From NCBI GenBank assembly GCA_963850605.1, contig CAWKLX010000007.1:434001-498000 (forward strand): a stretch of 64,000 nt of DNA. The letters are read 5' to 3'. The notes beneath the pieces are model-generated. The model was not told where the DNA came from. It did no database searches and saw nothing but the letters and a program-made list of their open reading frames with translations. Below, piece by piece: positions 37,336 to 46,192 of this stretch. The DNA is from BOG-908 sp963850605 (GTDB lineage: Bacteria > Pseudomonadota > Alphaproteobacteria > Acetobacterales > Acetobacteraceae). The position numbers were made by a program, and so were the translations under genes. Position 1 is the stretch's first letter. The number at the start of each line of letters is the position of its first letter.

Positions 37336-37959
37336 ATGGCCCTGGTGATCACGGTCGCCCAGCAAAAAGGCGGTGCGGGCAAGACCATGCTGGTGGCCAA
37401 CCTCGCCGCCTGCCTGGCGCCGCATCACCGCGTTACTGTGCTCGACATCGACCCGCAGCACACACTCGCACGCTGGCACGGGCTGCGCGCCGGGCGGTCC
37501 GATCTGGCCGCCATCGGTTTTTCGGAAGTGTCCGGCTGGCGGGTTCGTGGGGAGCTGGCCCGCCTGTCGGACTCTTCCGACATACTGGTTGTCGATACCC
37601 CACCACAGATCGACAGCGACGCCGCCCGCGCGATCAGGGCGGCCGCCCTGGTGCTAGTGCCGATGCAGCCCAGCATGCCCGATCTGTGGGCCGCGGATGC
37701 CACCCTGAAGATCGCGGTCGCCGAGCGGCGCAAGCTGGCGGTCGTCCTGACACGCGCGCCCGCGAAATCGGCCCTGCGGAGCGCGATCGAAGCCGATCTG
37801 GCGGCGCGCGGCATAGCCATGCTGCCGGAGGTAATGGGTGACCGCCGCGCCTATGCTCAAGCCTTTGCAGCGGGTATGGGCGTGACCGAAGCCAAACGCT
37901 CGGCGGCCGCGGCCGAGATGGAGGCGTTGGCGCACAGGATCCTGGAGACCGCACGATGA
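37336..37959 (+). CDS. ParA/MinD-family P-loop ATPase (small, orphan)
   Basis: The 207-residue protein begins MALVITVAQQKGGAGKTMLV with a deviant Walker A motif (KGGAGKT, residues 11-17), followed by VLDIDPQHTLARW and VVDTPPQIDS (the A' and B motifs). It is shorter than chromosomal ParA and resembles small orphan ParA-like ATPases that position cellular cargo. No ParB or centromere-like repeat is adjacent. ATG 37336 fits family N-termini; an ATG at 37321 adds five residues. Its stop overlaps the next start (ATGA), coupling it to the CopD-like membrane protein. Confidence 0.85.
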   Translation: MALVITVAQQKGGAGKTMLVANLAACLAPHHRVTVLDIDPQHTLARWHGLRAGRSDLAAIGFSEVSGWRVRGELARLSDSSDILVVDTPPQIDSDAARAIRAAALVLVPMQPSMPDLWAADATLKIAVAERRKLAVVLTRAPAKSALRSAIEADLAARGIAMLPEVMGDRRAYAQAFAAGMGVTEAKRSAAAAEMEALAHRILETAR

Positions 37960-38411
37960 CATCGCCCTGGCTGCCCAATACCCTGCTGGCCTTGCATCTG
38001 CTGGCTGCCTCCGCTTGGGTCGGCGGCATGCTCTACGCGCTTGTCGTGCTCCGCCCGGCCCTCGGCGTGCTTGACGCCGCGCCTAGGCTGCAGCTGCATA
38101 TGCTGACACTGAAACGGTTTTTTCTTGTGGTCTGGCACGCCATGCCGATCATGCTGCTGACGGGCTGGGCGATGATCGCGGCCGTCGGTTGGGGCATGGC
38201 GCACCTGCCTTGGTATGTGAACGTCATGCAGCTGCTGGGCCTGCTTATGGCGGCGGTGTTCCTGTGGGCCTATTTCGGCCCGTTCCGCCGCCTGCGACGC
38301 GCCATCCGCCCAGGCCCCGAGTTGCTGGAGCGCATCCGGCTGCTGATCACCGTCAATCTTGGGCTAGGCACAGCGACGATCATCGTCGCGAGCCTGGGTC
38401 ATGCGTGGTGA
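37956..38411 (+). CDS. CopD-like integral membrane protein
   Basis: The protein has 151 residues and four hydrophobic segments. The first carries LHLLAASAWVGGMLYALVVLRP, the H-x6-W-V-G-G pattern of CopD/DUF2269-like proteins. A second histidine lies in RFFLVVWHAMPIMLLTGW. These residues may bind heme or copper; this is inference. It is translationally coupled to the small ParA-like gene upstream. A HemJ-like assignment was considered but is not supported over CopD-like. Confidence 0.6.
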   Translation: MTSPWLPNTLLALHLLAASAWVGGMLYALVVLRPALGVLDAAPRLQLHMLTLKRFFLVVWHAMPIMLLTGWAMIAAVGWGMAHLPWYVNVMQLLGLLMAAVFLWAYFGPFRRLRRAIRPGPELLERIRLLITVNLGLGTATIIVASLGHAW

Positions 38412-38413
38412 AA

Positions 38414-38487
38414 CAAGCATAAGTTCTTCGCTTTCAGGAAGAAAGGCCTTCTTTTCTGAAGAACAGACGCGAAGACTTTTGCCTAAA
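38414..38487. repeat. Two-hairpin intergenic repeat, copy C (partial)
   Basis: The segment includes CTTCTTTTCTGAAG and GAAGACTTTTGCC in the same order as the left half of copy D, plus a preceding CTTTC..GAAAG hairpin. The right hairpin is missing. It fills the gap between the convergent CopD-like and TPR genes and touches the TPR stop codon. Confidence 0.6.
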
Positions 38488-39049
38488 GTGGCTGTCCGGA
38501 CGCCTTGCGCTGCAATAGGGCCAGCCTTGCCGCGCCTTGATGCACGTGCGGATCGATCACCAGCAGCCGTTGCCATGCCTCCAGGGCACGCGCGAAATCG
38601 CCCCGCTGCTCGGCAAGCCGCGACAAATCGGCCAGCGCCGGAAAGCAGCGCGGCTCGCGCGAAATCGCTTGCGCCAGGTCGGCCAGCGCGCCCGCTTCAT
38701 CGCCATTGGCCAGGCGGGCTTCGGCATGCAGGCGCCATAATTCGGCCTGATCGGATTGCAGGTCGAGCGCGGCATCCAGGTCGCCGATCGCAGCCCGCCT
38801 GTCCTGGCGCGACAGCGCGTCCGTCGCATGCGCCACCAGCAGTTCGACCGACGGGGTCACGCGCGCCTGCCAACTCGCCAGTATCTGACCCTCCAGGCGT
38901 TGCGCCTGCTCCGCGCTCGGCGCGTGGGCCAACGCATCCAGCAACGGCGCCGCAGGGTCAAGCGGGCCGGCGGCGGCCAGCAACACTACCCACACGCCTG
39001 CGCAGGCCACGCGAAAGGAAGAATCAGTCGGGCAATGCGCGGGCGACAT
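38483..39049 (-). CDS. Tetratricopeptide-repeat protein, exported
   Basis: This 188-residue protein has an N-terminal hydrophobic signal (FRVACAGVWVVLLAAAGPL) and at least three TPR units in its second half. Examples are AIGDLDAALDLQSDQAELW, GALADLAQAISREPRCFPAL and ALEAWQRLLVIDPHV. TPRs usually mediate protein contacts, and the partner is unknown. The ATG at 39049 follows the FtsL-like gene by 26 bases on the same strand, so the two are likely cotranscribed. The repeat element touches its 3' end. Confidence 0.75.
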   Translation of the reverse strand: MSPAHCPTDSSFRVACAGVWVVLLAAAGPLDPAAPLLDALAHAPSAEQAQRLEGQILASWQARVTPSVELLVAHATDALSRQDRRAAIGDLDAALDLQSDQAELWRLHAEARLANGDEAGALADLAQAISREPRCFPALADLSRLAEQRGDFARALEAWQRLLVIDPHVHQGAARLALLQRKASGQPL

Positions 39050-39075
39050 GTGGCCGACCCTAGCAGGGTGCCACG

Positions 39076-40272
39076 CTACTGGTAATACGGCCCGCCGCCA
39101 TACGGCTGACTTGCGTAACCACCGTAGGGATTGGGATAATATCGAGGCGCCTGCTGGTAGGGGTATCCATACTGGCTGCCATACCCGTCGCCATAGCCAT
39201 AATATGGCCGATAGGCGGGCTGACGATACACCGGCGCCGGCGGCTGCTCCTCTTCCACCTGCGGTTCCCTGGCGGCCTGCCTCGTCGCATGTGTCTCCGA
39301 CCTGACCGCCAACGACGGCTCCCCGGTATGTTTTGCACCCGGTTCCAGTACGGAAGTGTCGTGCGGCAACGTCAGCGCGTGCGGCGGCGCCGACATCACG
39401 ACCATTGCAGGATGGGACGCATGGGTTTCCAACAGCCAGCGGGGCATGTCGAACCTGGCCATCAGCATGCGCGGGGGCGCATGCGGTTTGGGCTCGGCAC
39501 GCGGGAGGGGCGGGGGTATCCTCACCGCGACACCGGGCGCCCGGATGGTGGCCAGCACCGCGGCGCGCCCGCTCGCCACTAGCACGCGCTGGACCGGTGC
39601 CGCCTGGCGAGCGACTGGAAGGGCGTGAACCCGGGGCAGCGCGGACCGAGGCGACTCCCAGACCGGATCCTGCATCCGTGCGCCGGCATCCGCATGCATC
39701 GCGCCCGCCGCGCGCGGTTGGGGCGCCGGCTTGGGCACCGCCGCTGTACCGTCCATCGTCTCCGCAACCTGCGTGGCAGTCCCGCCGTCGGCAGCGCCAG
39801 TCTGGGCGGCGACCGATGGCCGTGCGGGTGCGATCGTCGGCGCGGCAGCGTCCACCGGCGACGCCGGCACGACCGTCGACGCGGCCTGGGCGGTAATTGC
39901 CCTGAAGACAGGCACGGCATCCCCGGCCACGTTGGCTGCCGGGACAGCATCGGCGCCGCCATCCGCCGGCACGGCTCCCGGCGCGGGCAGGTGGTCGGCC
40001 AGTTGGCCGGTATCGACGAACTGCGCGGGGGCCAGCGGGCGCAGCCCGGAATACCGGCCTGCCGCATCCTGCAACCGGGCCGGTTCGTTCAGCGCCAGCC
40101 ACTGCGCGCGCAGGCGTCCAGTCTGCGCCTGGGCGCTCGCCACCTCGCCCGCGACATGGACAATCTCGTGGTCCACCCGCGCCGTGCGCGATTTCTGCCA
40201 ATAGAGCGCCGTGCTGGCCCCGATCGCCGCCACCGCGCACAACGCCGTTGCTTGGCAAACGGCCACCATGTT
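39076..40272 (-). CDS. FtsL-like membrane protein with a long Pro/Ala- and Tyr/Gly-rich tail
   Basis: The first 100 residues fit alphaproteobacterial FtsL: one transmembrane segment (CQATALCAVAAIGASTALYW), a basic coiled-coil start (QKSRTARVDHEIV), then LRAQWLALNEPARLQDAAG and PLAPAQFVD. FtsL is a bitopic divisome protein working with FtsB and FtsQ, normally about 100-200 residues. Here about 300 extra residues follow: Pro/Ala/Val-rich, then a Tyr/Gly/Pro/Gln-rich end (YYGYGDGYGSQYGYPYQ). The ATG at 40272 follows AGGTGA, and the frame is open back to 40554. No dcw genes (mraW, ftsI, murE) flank it. It may be a second FtsL or a derived scaffold. Confidence 0.6.
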   Translation of the reverse strand, partial: NMVAVCQATALCAVAAIGASTALYWQKSRTARVDHEIVHVAGEVASAQAQTGRLRAQWLALNEPARLQDAAGRYSGLRPLAPAQFVDTGQLADHLPAPGAVPADGGADAVPAANVAGDAVPVFRAITAQAASTVVPASPVDAAAPTIAPARPSVAAQTGAADGGTATQVAETMDGTAAVPKPAPQPRAAGAMHADAGARMQDPVWESPRSALPRVHALPVARQAAPVQRVLVASGRAAVLATIRAPGVAVRIPPPLPRAEPKPHAPPRMLMARFDMPRWLLETHASHPAMVVMSAPPHALTLPHDTSVLEPGAKHTGEPSLAVRSETHATRQAAREPQVEEEQPPAPVYRQPAYRPYYGYGDGYGSQYGYPYQQAPRYYPNPYGGYASQPYGGGPYYQ

Positions 40273-40716
40273 CACCTGATCAACCTGCTCCGCCGCGATT
40301 GAAACGCCCGCCCGGGCCGCGCCCGGCAGATGCGCCGCCACCCCCCGCAGCCGTGTCCAGGCACGGGCTGTATGCGCAACGAACTCGTCTTCGAGACAAG
40401 GCTCCTCGACCGTCCCACCGGACGGCGTCCAACGGCGACCAAGCCCGCCCGCCGCCAGCCGGTAACCCACACCCTCGAATGTCTTCTGGCCGGCGGCACC
40501 AGCCCGGTCCATTGAAACGACGCCTGTGTCCTCGGGCCTTGTCGAGTGGCGCATGGGGCACTCCTGCGGGCAATCGGGCGGCCCCGCGCACTCCGGAACC
40601 TAACGCGATTGTGTTCAGGAGTTAATCGGACGGACAGAACCGTTGCAAGGGTGAAGTGCGTTCCGATAGTCGTCGGTTCGCGACAAGTTCGTGACAGAAC
40701 GTAAGCGCGATCCGGC
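40273..40716. other. Region upstream of the FtsL-like gene
   Basis: This region of about 444 bases lies between the FtsL-like start and the VOC gene stop, both read on the reverse strand. The FtsL-like frame stays open to 40554, which would add 94 residues including EEPCLEDEFVAHTARAWTRL; I could not decide whether these are translated. The remaining 160 bases (40555-40716) carry no ORF I can support and probably hold the promoter. Confidence 0.4.
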
Positions 40717-41130
40717 TTACCAGTTGGGCCACAAACCTGGCGTCGCAACTTCGACGGAATGGCCGTCCGGATCGCGGAAATACAGGCTGGTGCCGCCGCG
40801 TGGCCAGGTGATCCGGCTTTCGATGACAACGCCCTCCGACTGGAGGTGCGCGGACCAGCTGTCCAACTCGCCAACCGGGATCGAAAAAGCCAAGTGCAGC
40901 GTGCCCTGGCCGTCATGAGCGGGGATGGTGCCCTGCGGCGTTTGGCTGGGCTCGGCCGAACCATGGCGCACGAACAGCAACAGCACCCCCTGCCCCGGCA
41001 CGCCGAGCGCGGACATGCGGTCGTCCCGCAAAAACTGCTCGAAGCCGAGCACGCGCTTGTAGAAGGCGCTGGATGTGTCGAGTTCGGTCACATACAGCGC
41101 CGTCTCGAGCACGCCGTTGATGCGCGGCAC
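40717..41130 (-). CDS. VOC-family (glyoxalase/bleomycin-resistance-like) protein
   Basis: The product has about 137 residues with the paired beta-alpha-beta-beta-beta modules of the vicinal oxygen chelate fold. The first module is TALYVTELDTSSAFYKRVLGF, and the second has TLHLAFSIPVGELDSWSAHL and SLYFRDPDGHSVEVATPG. Candidate metal ligands include the His in TLHLAF and the Glu in SVEVAT. The substrate is unknown. A GTG at 41130 is chosen because the ORF upstream overlaps the next gene and is not family-like. The unknown secreted protein lies 5 bases upstream. Confidence 0.8.
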   Translation of the reverse strand: MPRINGVLETALYVTELDTSSAFYKRVLGFEQFLRDDRMSALGVPGQGVLLLFVRHGSAEPSQTPQGTIPAHDGQGTLHLAFSIPVGELDSWSAHLQSEGVVIESRITWPRGGTSLYFRDPDGHSVEVATPGLWPNW

Positions 41131-41134
41131 GGCG

Positions 41135-41873
41135 CTACCGGCCGACCTGGGTATAGGTGACCGACGAGGTCGGCTCGTTGCTGTCGCTGCAGCAGCCATG
41201 ATGGAAGCTGACGACGCGAAGCGTGGCGCCGTTTTGCTGCACGCCGATCAGCGCGCCCGAGCCGAACACGTCGCTGCTGCCGCTATCGGACGTCCCATAG
41301 GCGTACTCCTCGCCGGTCAGACCGGCATTGCGCAGCCGGCGCGAGCGCGGGTTCAGGCGTGGCGGGCCGGAGTAGAAGGTGGCGCTGGCGATCGGGCCGT
41401 CCCCCGACAGCGACCACATCGGCACGCCGTGGACCAGGTCCTGCCCGCGATCCTGCAGCTGCACCAGCGAACCGTCCGGCGTGGTGTAGGTGCCGGCGGT
41501 GAAATGCTGGAATACGATCGGGGGGGAGGGCCGCTGCGGCAGCTCGATCGCGTTCGGCTCCTGGGCCGTCCCGCTCGGCACCGCGCGCAACGCCACCTGG
41601 TTGGCCGAGCCCGGCGGCGCGCTGCTCGCCAAGGCGCGGCCGGCCCCGTCGGTGGCCAACGTCACGCGCCCGTCGGCCGTCGCGTGCAGTTCGATCGTGA
41701 CATCGCGCAGGATGGTGCCTGTAGCCGTCCGGATCGGCAGGCGGGAGATGGTGATCGTGACTGCCCTTTGCCACCACGATTGCGTCCTGCAACCGAGGTT
41801 CGGCGGTTTGCGCCCAGGACGCGGGCGCACTGATGACGAAGGACAAGGCCAGGAACGGAGCAAGGAGTTGCAT
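41135..41873 (-). CDS. Unknown secreted protein (frameshift at about 41758)
   Basis: The ATG at 41873 encodes a signal peptide (MQLLAPFLALSFVISAPASW, then AQ) followed by RLQDAIVVAKG in one frame. The next frame carries TITISRLPIRTATGTILRDVT to the end near TSSVTYTQVGR. A single surplus base near 41758 joins them into about 245 residues. The mature part is beta-rich with TTPDGSLVQLQDRGQDLVHG and FHHGCCSDSNEPT near the C-terminus, the latter holding a Cys pair. I do not recognise the family. The gene ends 5 bases before the VOC gene and both may form one operon. Confidence 0.6.
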
Positions 41874-41974
41874 GGGCGCGACGGTGCCATACCGCCCGTC
41901 CGCGCGCCACCATCGGGGCGCGCCGGAACGCACACGTCCCCCGCGCGTCATCACGGCGCAAGAGGGAGCCATCG

Positions 41975-42472
41975 ATGACCAAGACCGCCGACGCCGAGAC
42001 GCTGAAAAAGCTCTCGGACATGATCCAGGGTATCAAATTCGCCATGCTGACGAGCGAGGACGGCCCGCATCTGCGCGCCCGCCCAATGGTTGCCGCCCAA
42101 AAGGATTTTGCAGGAACACTCTATTTCTACACCCGCGCCTCCTCCCACAAGGTGGACGAGGTGGGCGCGCACCAACGCGTGGGCGTCAGCTACGCGGACC
42201 CCGACCATCAGAACTACGTCTCGCTTTCCGGCACCGCGCAGATCGTGCGCGATCCGGCCGAAATAAAAGCCCATTGGGGCGAGGCGATGCGCACGTGGTT
42301 TCCGAAAGGTACCGAAGACCCGGACATTGCCATCCTGAAAGTCGATGTGGAGCAGGCGGAGTATTGGGACGCGCCCAATTCGACAATGGTACACCTGTTT
42401 GGGTATTTGAAAGCGGTTGCGACGGGAAGCTCACCGCATCCTGGGGAGAATGAGAAGGTGAAAATCGTATAG
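41975..42472 (+). CDS. Pyridoxamine 5'-phosphate oxidase-like (general stress) protein
   Basis: This 165-residue cytosolic protein has the split-barrel flavin-binding fold of the PNPOx-like/general stress protein 26 family. Visible features are FAMLTSEDGPHLRARPM, TLYFYTRASSHKVDEV, VGVSYADPDHQNYVSLSG and the C-terminal AEYWDAPNSTMVHLFG. The ligand (FMN, F420 or heme) and the substrate cannot be read from the sequence. It is divergent from the unknown secreted protein, with about 100 bases between starts. Its stop is followed directly by repeat copy D. Confidence 0.85.
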   Translation: MTKTADAETLKKLSDMIQGIKFAMLTSEDGPHLRARPMVAAQKDFAGTLYFYTRASSHKVDEVGAHQRVGVSYADPDHQNYVSLSGTAQIVRDPAEIKAHWGEAMRTWFPKGTEDPDIAILKVDVEQAEYWDAPNSTMVHLFGYLKAVATGSSPHPGENEKVKIV

Positions 42473-42576
42473 GCAAGCACTTCTTTTCCAAGGAAAAGAA
42501 GCAAAAGACTTTTACCAGGCTGTCGCGCACTCCATGGACAAGAGTTTTTGGTCCTTTTTGCAAAAAAGGACCGCTT
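42473..42576. repeat. Two-hairpin intergenic repeat, copy D (best-formed)
   Basis: A perfect 10-base-arm hairpin, CTTCTTTTCC..GGAAAAGAAG, spans 42480-42501. It is followed by GACTTTT, the conserved GGCTGTCGCG and AGAGTTTTT. A second perfect hairpin, GGTCCTTTTT..AAAAAGGACC, spans 42550-42572. The ends are GCAAGC and GCTTCC. It lies between the convergent PNPOx-like gene and hom and could terminate both. Confidence 0.85.
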
Positions 42577-42581
42577 CCTCC

Positions 42582-43859
42582 TTACCCATGCTCGATCCGT
42601 ATCAACGAAGGCCGCTCCAGCACCGCGTCCAGCCGCTCGATCCGGTCCAGCGCCGCCCGCATGTCCCGCTCCCGCGTCTCATGCGTCACCAGCACGATCG
42701 GGACCGTCTCCCCAGGCGAGCGACCATGCTGCAGCATGCTCTCCAGCGATACGCCGGCATCGCGCAGGGCGGCCGTAATGTCGGCAATCACCCCTGCCCG
42801 GTCCACCACCATCAACCGCAGATAATAGGCGCCCGCATAGGAGGAGATCGGCACGGCGGGGCAGGGCGCCTGTCCAACCCAGAGCGGCGCCGCCCGCCCA
42901 CGCGCGATGTCGATCAGGTCGGCCACCACGGCCGAAGCAGTCGGCCCCGCGCCGGCGCCGCGGCCCTCCAGCAGCAGCCGCCCGGCGAAATCGGTTTCCA
43001 CGACGACCGCATTATGAACGCCATCCACCCGGGCGAGCGGCGCTGACTCCGGAACGAGACAGGGATGCACGCGCGCCTCTACCCCAGCCTCCGTTTCGCG
43101 CGCGATACCCAGCAGCTTGATCCTGTAGCCCAGCTCCCGCGCAAACGACTGGTCCAGCGCAGAGACCGCGCGGATACCTTCGACGTGGATCGAGGCGAAC
43201 TCGACCGGGCGGCCAAACGCAATGGCCGCCAATATGGCCAGCTTGTGCGCCGTATCGATGCCATCGATGTCGAAGGACGGGTCGCTCTCGGCATAGCCCA
43301 GTCGCTGCGCCTCCTCCAGAACGGGCGCGAAATCCCGCCCGTGCTCGCGCATGGTGGACAGGATGTAGTTGCAGGTGCCGTTCAGTATGCCCGCGACGCG
43401 GCGGATCCGATTACCGGCCAGCCCTTCGCGCACCGCCTTGATGACGGGGATGCCGCCAGCCACCGCCGCCTCGAAGGCCAGGGTGCCACCCGCCCCGGCC
43501 GCCTGCGCCAAAGCCGGTCCGTGCAGCGCCACCAGCGCCTTGTTGGCCGTCACCACCGGCCGGCCGCGGCGCAGTGCCGACATGACCAGCCCCAGCGCCG
43601 GGTCGCCCGACCCGCCCATCAGCTCGGCAACCACGTCCACGCCGGGTGCCGAGGCCAGTTCGGCCGGGTCGTCGTGCCAGACGAGGCCCGATACATCGAT
43701 GCCGCGGTCGCGCGATCGGCGGCGGGCCGAGATCGCCACGATTTCCACCGGCCGGCCCGCCCGCGCCTCGACCAGTGCCGCGTTCTGCCGCAGCAGCCGC
43801 AGCACGCCGGCGCCCACGGTACCCAAGCCGGCGATGCCGACCCGCAACGGTGAATTCAA
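42582..43859 (-). CDS. hom: Homoserine dehydrogenase
   Basis: This NAD(P)-dependent enzyme reduces aspartate semialdehyde to homoserine for threonine and methionine synthesis. The 425-residue protein has the Rossmann start VGIAGLGTVGAGVLRLL and NKALVALHG. The family signature region is NGTCNYILSTM and GYAESDPSFDIDGIDTAHK, with the catalytic lysine. A C-terminal ACT domain (LRLMVVDRAGVIADITAALRDAG) would give threonine feedback. It overlaps the upstream aminotransferase by four bases. The glpX and recJ genes that often follow hom in alphaproteobacteria are absent here. Confidence 0.96.
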   Translation of the reverse strand: MNSPLRVGIAGLGTVGAGVLRLLRQNAALVEARAGRPVEIVAISARRRSRDRGIDVSGLVWHDDPAELASAPGVDVVAELMGGSGDPALGLVMSALRRGRPVVTANKALVALHGPALAQAAGAGGTLAFEAAVAGGIPVIKAVREGLAGNRIRRVAGILNGTCNYILSTMREHGRDFAPVLEEAQRLGYAESDPSFDIDGIDTAHKLAILAAIAFGRPVEFASIHVEGIRAVSALDQSFARELGYRIKLLGIARETEAGVEARVHPCLVPESAPLARVDGVHNAVVVETDFAGRLLLEGRGAGAGPTASAVVADLIDIARGRAAPLWVGQAPCPAVPISSYAGAYYLRLMVVDRAGVIADITAALRDAGVSLESMLQHGRSPGETVPIVLVTHETRERDMRAALDRIERLDAVLERPSLIRIEHG

Positions 43860-45082
43860 TGCTGCGGTTCCAGCACCGGCACGGGCGCTGGTATCGCCAC
43901 ATTACTGTCGCTTTGCAGAAATACACGGATGTTGCGGATCGCCTGGCGTAGCCGCTGCGTATTCTCGACCAGGCCGATGCGCACATGCCCGTCACCGTGC
44001 TCGCCGAACCCCAGGCCTGGGGCGACAGCCACATGCGCGCGCGCCAGGAGCAGTTTGGCAAACTCCACGCTGCCGAGATGGGCGTAGCGCGGCGGGATCG
44101 GCGCCCAGGCGAACATGCTGCCCTCGGGACTGGGCACATCCCACCCGGCCTGCGCCAGCCCGCGTATCAGCACGTCGCGTCGCTCCTTGTACAGGGCGCG
44201 CATTTCGGCCACACAGTCTTGTGGTCCGTTCAACGCAGCGGCGGCCGCCACCTGGATCGGCGTGAACGCGCCATAGTCCAAATACGATTTGATCCGTGCC
44301 AGCGCGGCGACAAGCCGCCTGTTGCCCGCGGCGAATCCGATGCGCCAGCCGGGCATGGAATACGTCTTCGACATCGATGTAAATTCTACCGCCACGTCGC
44401 GCGCGCCCGGCACTTGCAGGATCGAGGGCGGCGGCACGTCGCCGAAATAGATTTCGGCATAGGCCAAGTCGGACAGGATGAAAATCTCGTGCCGGCGGGC
44501 GAACGCGACCAGCTCGGTGTAGAAATCGAGGTCGGCCAGATAGGCCGTCGGATTCGACGGAAAATTCACGATCAGCGCTGTCGGTTTCGGCACCGAGTGC
44601 CGTATGCCCACATCGAGCGCGCGCAGCATCGCCTCGCCGGGCTGGGCAGGGATGCTGCGGACCGAAGCGCCGGCGATGATGAAGCCGAACTGGTGGATCG
44701 GATAGGACGGGTTGGGCACCAGGATCGTGTCACCCGGACTGGTGATGGCAGCCGCCAGATTGGCCAGACCCTCCTTGGACCCCAGCGTGGCGATGACCTC
44801 GGTCTCCGGATCGAGCGAGACGCCGAAACGCCGCTGGTAGTAGCCGGACAGCGCGCGCCTCAACCCAGGAATGCCGCGGCTCGTCGAATAGCGGTGCGTG
44901 CGCGGGTCGGCGACGGTTTCCACCAGCTTGGCCACGATGTGCGGCGGCGTCGGGCTGTCCGGGTTACCCATGCCCAGATCGATGATGTCTTGTCGGTCCG
45001 CCCGGGCGCGGGCTTTCGCGGCGTTGACCTCGGCGAACACGTAAGGCGGCAGGCGGCGGATACGGTGGAACTCTTCGGTCAT
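43856..45082 (-). CDS. PLP-dependent class I/II aminotransferase (AlaC / LL-DAP aminotransferase-like)
   Basis: The 408-residue fold-type I aminotransferase has DLGMGNPDSPTPPHIV near the start and SKEGLANLAAAITSPGDTILVPNPSYP. The asparagine and aspartate of the PLP site lie in NFPSNPTAYLA and SDLAYAEIYF. The PLP lysine is in SMSKTYSMPGWRIGFA. Relatives next to hom are annotated as glutamate-pyruvate (AlaC) or LL-diaminopimelate aminotransferases; the neighbourhood favours alanine synthesis, but specificity cannot be read here. The ATG at 45082 follows the lipoprotein gene by 29 bases. Translation is coupled to hom by ATGA. Confidence 0.92.
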   Translation of the reverse strand: MTEEFHRIRRLPPYVFAEVNAAKARARADRQDIIDLGMGNPDSPTPPHIVAKLVETVADPRTHRYSTSRGIPGLRRALSGYYQRRFGVSLDPETEVIATLGSKEGLANLAAAITSPGDTILVPNPSYPIHQFGFIIAGASVRSIPAQPGEAMLRALDVGIRHSVPKPTALIVNFPSNPTAYLADLDFYTELVAFARRHEIFILSDLAYAEIYFGDVPPPSILQVPGARDVAVEFTSMSKTYSMPGWRIGFAAGNRRLVAALARIKSYLDYGAFTPIQVAAAAALNGPQDCVAEMRALYKERRDVLIRGLAQAGWDVPSPEGSMFAWAPIPPRYAHLGSVEFAKLLLARAHVAVAPGLGFGEHGDGHVRIGLVENTQRLRQAIRNIRVFLQSDSNVAIPAPVPVLEPQH

Positions 45083-45111
45083 CGGAAATAGGCCCTGCGG
45101 GAGAAGGAATA

Positions 45112-46123
45112 TTACGGTAGCAGACGAAGCACCGCGCCGCGACCGAAGGCGTCCGCACCCAGACGCAGCGACGCTGCCGGCACATGCAGCGCCTCGAGCT
45201 GCGCCGCGACCGCCTGCGCGCGGGCCAGACCCAGCGCGATGGCCGTGGCCTGACCCTCCGGCGTGTCGGCAGCCGCGTCCCCCAGGCCGAGTATCTCCAC
45301 GATCTGACCACGGCGATGGCTCAAAAAGTCTTTGAGCGGCTGGGTTTGCGACTCGGGCAGCGCTGCGCTGCCAACGGGAAAAAAGACCGGTGTGCCCATA
45401 GGCAAAGGCGGCAAACGCGCCGGCAATCGTGCGGGTGTGGGCGCCGGTTCGGCCGCCACCCCTTCGAACGTGGCCGGCGCCGGCGGCATCTCGGGCATGT
45501 CCGGCAAATTCGCGAACTCGGGCGGGGCACCCGCGATCGTGAGCGGCGTCCCCGCCGGTGGCCCGGTCTCGGCCGGCGTATCGATACCGGCCCTTGACTG
45601 CGCTTCGACGGCATCCGCGGGCGCGACCGCGGGCCGGACGGGCGCGGGCGGGCGCGGCGGGGGGGCCTCGGCCGTGTCCAGCGAGGCGCTGGCGGGCGGC
45701 TGCGCCGTCCCGTCCGGCCCCGCTGCCACGGGCGCGGCGGGCGGGGCCGTCGACTGTGGCGGCGGGCGGGGGCGGCACGGCCTCGATCGGACGGTCCGCG
45801 GCCACCCGCTCCGCGCGGTCACGCTCCGTGGAGAGCTGGGATTGCAGGGCCTGCCGATAGCCGGCATCGGCCACCACCGGCTTGGGCGGTACCGTGCCCA
45901 GTTTCGGATAGGGCTGGCCCAGACCTGGCGGCGGCGGGCGGTGCGCCGCGATCTGCCCGCCCTCCAAATCGTGAAACAGGTCGATCGGCCCCGCCAGCGG
46001 GTCCGAACACGCGGCCAGCAGCCCGCACATGATCGCCACGCCGGAGGCGCGCAGCTGCCCCCCAACCCCGCTCCCTTGAAGCGCCTGGTTATGCCTCCTA
46101 CGCTCTGACCAATACATAGGCAT
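45112..46123 (-). CDS. Lipoprotein with Pro/Ala-rich linker and OmpA-like C-terminal domain (frameshift near 45750)
   Basis: The N-terminal frame from 46123 gives a lipobox (LLAAC) preceded by RASGVAIMC, then SDPLAGPIDLFHDLEGGQIA. The C-terminal frame gives a long Pro/Ala linker and an OmpA/MotB-like peptidoglycan-binding domain with VFFPVGSAALPESQTQPLKDF, GLARAQAVAAQLEAL and LGADAFGRG. The two frames should join in a G/C-rich run between about 45730 and 45778 (VPPPPAATV versus APPAAPVAAG). The canonical D/R pair of OmpA is poorly preserved. It would tether the outer membrane to peptidoglycan. It diverges from phaC with about 69 bases between starts. Confidence 0.65.
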
Positions 46124-46192
46124 AAAGCCGCAAGCCTCCGACCGAAGCGCTGGTCTAGCCCAGAGCGGCGCGCGCCGGAAAGGATCAGGGAA

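Noticed and set aside
40272..40554. Extra 94-residue N-terminus for the FtsL-like protein
   Set aside because: The residues have no family similarity and the ATG at 40272 has its own ribosome site; kept only as an alternative.
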